This document shows positions 61,237 to 64,000 of a stretch of DNA of 64,000 nt, in pieces. The first letter of the stretch is position 1. Each line of letters opens with the position of its first letter. Both the position numbers and the translations under genes were made by a program. The notes below the pieces were generated by a model, which had not been told where the DNA came from, did no database searches, and worked only from the letters and a program-made list of their open reading frames with translations. The DNA is taken from contig QVOM02000042.1 of assembly GCA_003586115.2 (NCBI GenBank), positions 34,209,721 to 34,273,720 on the forward strand, given 5' to 3'. The stretch comes from Salvator merianae. Taxonomy: Eukaryota; Chordata; Lepidosauria; Squamata; Teiidae.

Positions 61237-61292
61237 CTATGATCTCATTTGTGAACTTTTTTTTTAATCCTGATTGTGATTAGATAGCTCAG

Positions 61293-61354
<62 letters not shown>
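61293..61354. repeat. Pure A run of 62 nt
   Basis: Sixty-two uninterrupted A on the + strand. No retrotransposed sequence precedes it on the left and no flank duplication was seen. Confidence 0.97.
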
Positions 61355-61360
<6 letters not shown>

Positions 61361-62371
61361 GATGAGTACAGATTTGTCTAAATCCAAACATCTATAATAG
61401 CTCCTTGTTCCCTTTTATGTAGCATTTAATACAGCCTTCTCTTTACTCTAACAAGGCGAATAAGCACCACTTTCTTTTTGGTGGCTGCAGAAATCGGGGT
61501 TGAGCCTGAGGACTTTATTTTTAGAATGTGAAAATTATTTTCGGTGAGAGAAGGGCTCCCTCAGCAAAAGCCCATGCAGTCCTCATTCCTATAAAAAAGT
61601 TAATATTGACTACAAGTGGGCTGAGAAAGTATCTAGTGCAGGCAGGCAAGAGGCGGTCTCAATGTGAGACAACCAACCTGTCCTCCCCCCTCGTTAGGGT
61701 CATAAAGGAAGGAAGAATACTAGAATTTTTTTATTGCTTTGTTGATAAACAAAAACAGTACAACCAAAATGATAAAGTTTTATATTCTTTAAATAAACTC
61801 TTCCTACCTGGGACCATCTTGATGCCCAGAAACCGATAGTCCTTCTGTGTTGCCCATTATTCTCCCCCATTCACCTGCCCTTAGAACTATCACACAAGCA
61901 TAAAACTGTCGGCCACATTCCAGGGCCTTCCTCTCCCATGAGAATGCACAGTCAAGCCAAGTGAGAATGTGAGATTCATATTTTTATACTCCTTCTGAAA
62001 ACAGCTTTTTTCCCACAGAAAAAAACCCAGCAAGAAAAGCAAACTGGGTCTGCTGCAAAGATACCCAAGGGCACATTCTATTATTTTGAGTGGCTCAAAA
62101 TAAAACCCAGAATTTCCTGAGGCAAACTAGAATGGTATTTTCCACTACTTTTTTTCTTGGATATTCAGGAACTGTCTCTTGGTGTGCCTCAGAAAAAAGT
62201 TTTCACTGTATTACCTGTTATAGCGATCTCCTCACAAATCAAACCTTTGTATGCAACACCATCAGTGGACAAGTGAAACAAAGAAATCTATCTATCCATT
62301 TCAAAGGTTGTTTTGAAACACCTGAAACAGCCCCATGTCATTATGAGACAGCTCAGTGCTTGCACAGGCCA

Positions 62372-62935
62372 GCATGGGACATCTTCCTTACGGAATCAGG
62401 CTGCTACGTCTTGGCCTCTTCGGCCTTGAAAGACAGCATTTAAGTGGGGACCTGATTGAAATATATAAAATCATGCACGATATGGAAAAAATGAATAGAG
62501 AAAAACTATTTTATCTATTGCACAACACTAGGACCAGGGGGCACTCTATGATGCTGATGGATAGGAGAATTAGGACCGACAAGGGGAAGAATTTTTTCAT
62601 CCTAAGGGTCATCAGTCTATGGAATTTACTACCAGAAGAGGTGGTGCCAGCAATCAGTCTCGATAGGTTTAAGAACAGATTGCACAGATTCATGGAGGTC
62701 AGGCATATCAATGGCTACTAGAATGGACACTTAGGTATTGCCTCCAATACAAGCAGGATGCCTCTGCTTTTTATAGGCCATTTATAGGGAGTTGAGAATG
62801 TGTGAAGGTTTTGCCTTTTTATTCTGCTTGAGAATACCCAGGAGCAATTGACAGGTCACTGCATGAAACAGGATGCTGGACTAGATGGACTGTGGCCTGA
62901 TCCAGCCAGGCTCCTCTTAGATTCTTATGCATTTT
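62372..62935 (+). mobile_element. CR1/L2-like LINE, ORF2 end plus tail
   Basis: A 121-codon open stretch (62356-62721) includes GIRLLRLGLFGLERQHLSGD, IYKIMHDMEKMNREKLFYLL and RVISLWNLLPEEVVPAISLD, the end of a CR1/L2-type ORF2. The tail carries GATGCTGGACTAGATGGACT and ends CTCCTCTTAG. The best-preserved copy of this family here. Confidence 0.75.
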
Positions 62936-64000
62936 CTAAGTTCCTAGGAAGTGGGGTTAGAATTCTTACTTGGGCTCACCTGGCATTCTGCCACCATTTT
63001 AGAGCCTGCATAATAAATATGAGTTCATCTCCAAAGATTCCATATAAATATGCAACACCTGTTGGCATTTTGCCCCTCCCTAAAGGCTCTGAAACCATGG
63101 GAGAATGCAAGGTAAATGCAGCTGCACTGACCCACAAGGTACACAGGTAAAAAAAGGGGAACCACTGACGTAAAGCAGCAAAATAATCACATATAGGTCT
63201 CGTTCATTCCAGAGAAAGAGTAATAAAGCAGTTGCATGTAGAAGAAGACCCTCTACAGATCACAAAAAAATCCAATTATTTTTGTAGCCCTTACACTGCA
63301 TATTACATTATGTTTGATTTTCATTCTGATCCTAAAATTCTGATCCTACACTACATGGAAGCAATTCCATTTGAAACATGCAGCATTTTGGGCAGACACT
63401 CTATTTTAAAACTGTACCTTAATGCTGGTTTTCTTATCCTATCTTTCATTTGAACTATTTTAATTTCAGGCTGCTCATAAAATCTCATCAATATATCTTA
63501 ATTAAAATAATAAATTCTTCCATTACAAATGTTAGGTGAAAAAGTGGTTAATGTGACAGGCATTGCTGCAGCACCTAACAAGAACAGACCCTAAAAAAAT
63601 GACATAAGTGTTTCCCATTAAATTTCTTGGAAAAGGAGAGATGTGTAGAGCAATCTGTACCAAGAATTACGAAGACAAGAAGTATTATGAAGATGTAAAC
63701 GCATACTGTGAAATGGTAGGAACTCCAGATAATCTGGTAATAGGATAAGTCATCCTTTGCCACTAACATTTTAAAGAAAGCATGTTTGCTACAAGTAAGA
63801 CTTCCTATCACCTATATTGTCCCTATTGTATTAAAACATCATAAAATAATGCATGAACCCAATAAAAAATGTTGCTAGAAGCACTAGAAGCTTAAATTCC
63901 TAAGCTACATGGCAACACAACACTGAATGCTGTCTTAAAGGTTAAAGCAAGATTAAGGTCAGCCATCCCCAAGGAAAGTTGCATTTGCATTGTGGACTGT

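Larger units (their letters stand above)
59939..64000 (-). other. ERCC6L2: ERCC6L2 intron, continuing past the window
   Basis: Starts at acceptor TTTGCAG|ATT (59939). Contains the L1, the A run and the LINE copy at 62372. No Walker A exon was found, so the 5' exons lie outside. 63000-64000 shows only AT-rich DNA. Confidence 0.85.

Noticed and set aside
59939..64000. Search for the ERCC6L2 exon with Walker A (GxGKT) motif
   Set aside because: No minus-strand segment in this stretch encodes it between splice sites, so it must lie beyond the window.
1..64000. CRISPR arrays, bacterial operons or endogenous retrovirus genes
   Set aside because: No regularly spaced repeats, no bacterial gene organisation and no retroviral gene fragments or LTR pairs were recognised.

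Overview
This window is nuclear DNA from a vertebrate, almost certainly a squamate reptile (lizard or snake). The evidence is one split, conserved vertebrate gene with long introns, an AT-rich background, a CR1 LINE whose 3' end is of the squamate type (a short GGGCGGCATACAAAT-like hairpin tail), two L1 ORF2 fragments, several CR1/L2-like LINE tails, MIR-like SINE remnants and hAT-type MITEs. There are no bacterial features (operons, ribosome binding sites, CRISPR).

One protein-coding gene dominates: ERCC6L2, a SNF2-family DNA translocase of double-strand-break repair, on the minus strand. Sixteen coding exons lie between 59938 and 7147. They join in one open frame of 3,918 nt (1,305 residues plus stop), and every junction follows GT..AG with matching phase. 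The 5' exons, with the N-terminal region and the ATP-binding Walker A motif, lie beyond the right edge. The window starts at motif Ia and carries the rest of the helicase core (motifs Ib to VI), the long disordered middle region (one 1,081-nt exon), and the conserved C-terminal region to the natural stop.

Layout, left to right. 1-7146 is the 3' UTR and downstream DNA: an old LINE reverse-transcriptase fragment split by a foldback insertion, and a possible degraded coding relic at 5990-6660. 7147-11841 holds the last two exons. 11842-29417 is a 17.6-kb intron acting as a repeat sink: a 2.75-kb CR1 with a 772-aa open frame, an hAT remnant, a decayed L1, a palindromic hAT MITE with a perfect 8-bp target duplication, and other LINE pieces. 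29418-44472 holds the middle and helicase-C exons. 48105-59938 holds the exons of the cysteine cluster and helicase-N lobe. 59939-64000 is intron, with a young 5'-truncated L1 flanked by a perfect 17-bp duplication and a 62-nt pure A run.

No bacterial-style gene system is present. The best candidates for undescribed biology are the two-copy GC-rich foldback hAT MITE family, a short repeat family whose two copies each carry 12-13-bp target duplications, a DEVH form of the DEAH box in ERCC6L2, and a weak splice donor followed at once by an in-frame stop that could give a helicase-only isoform.
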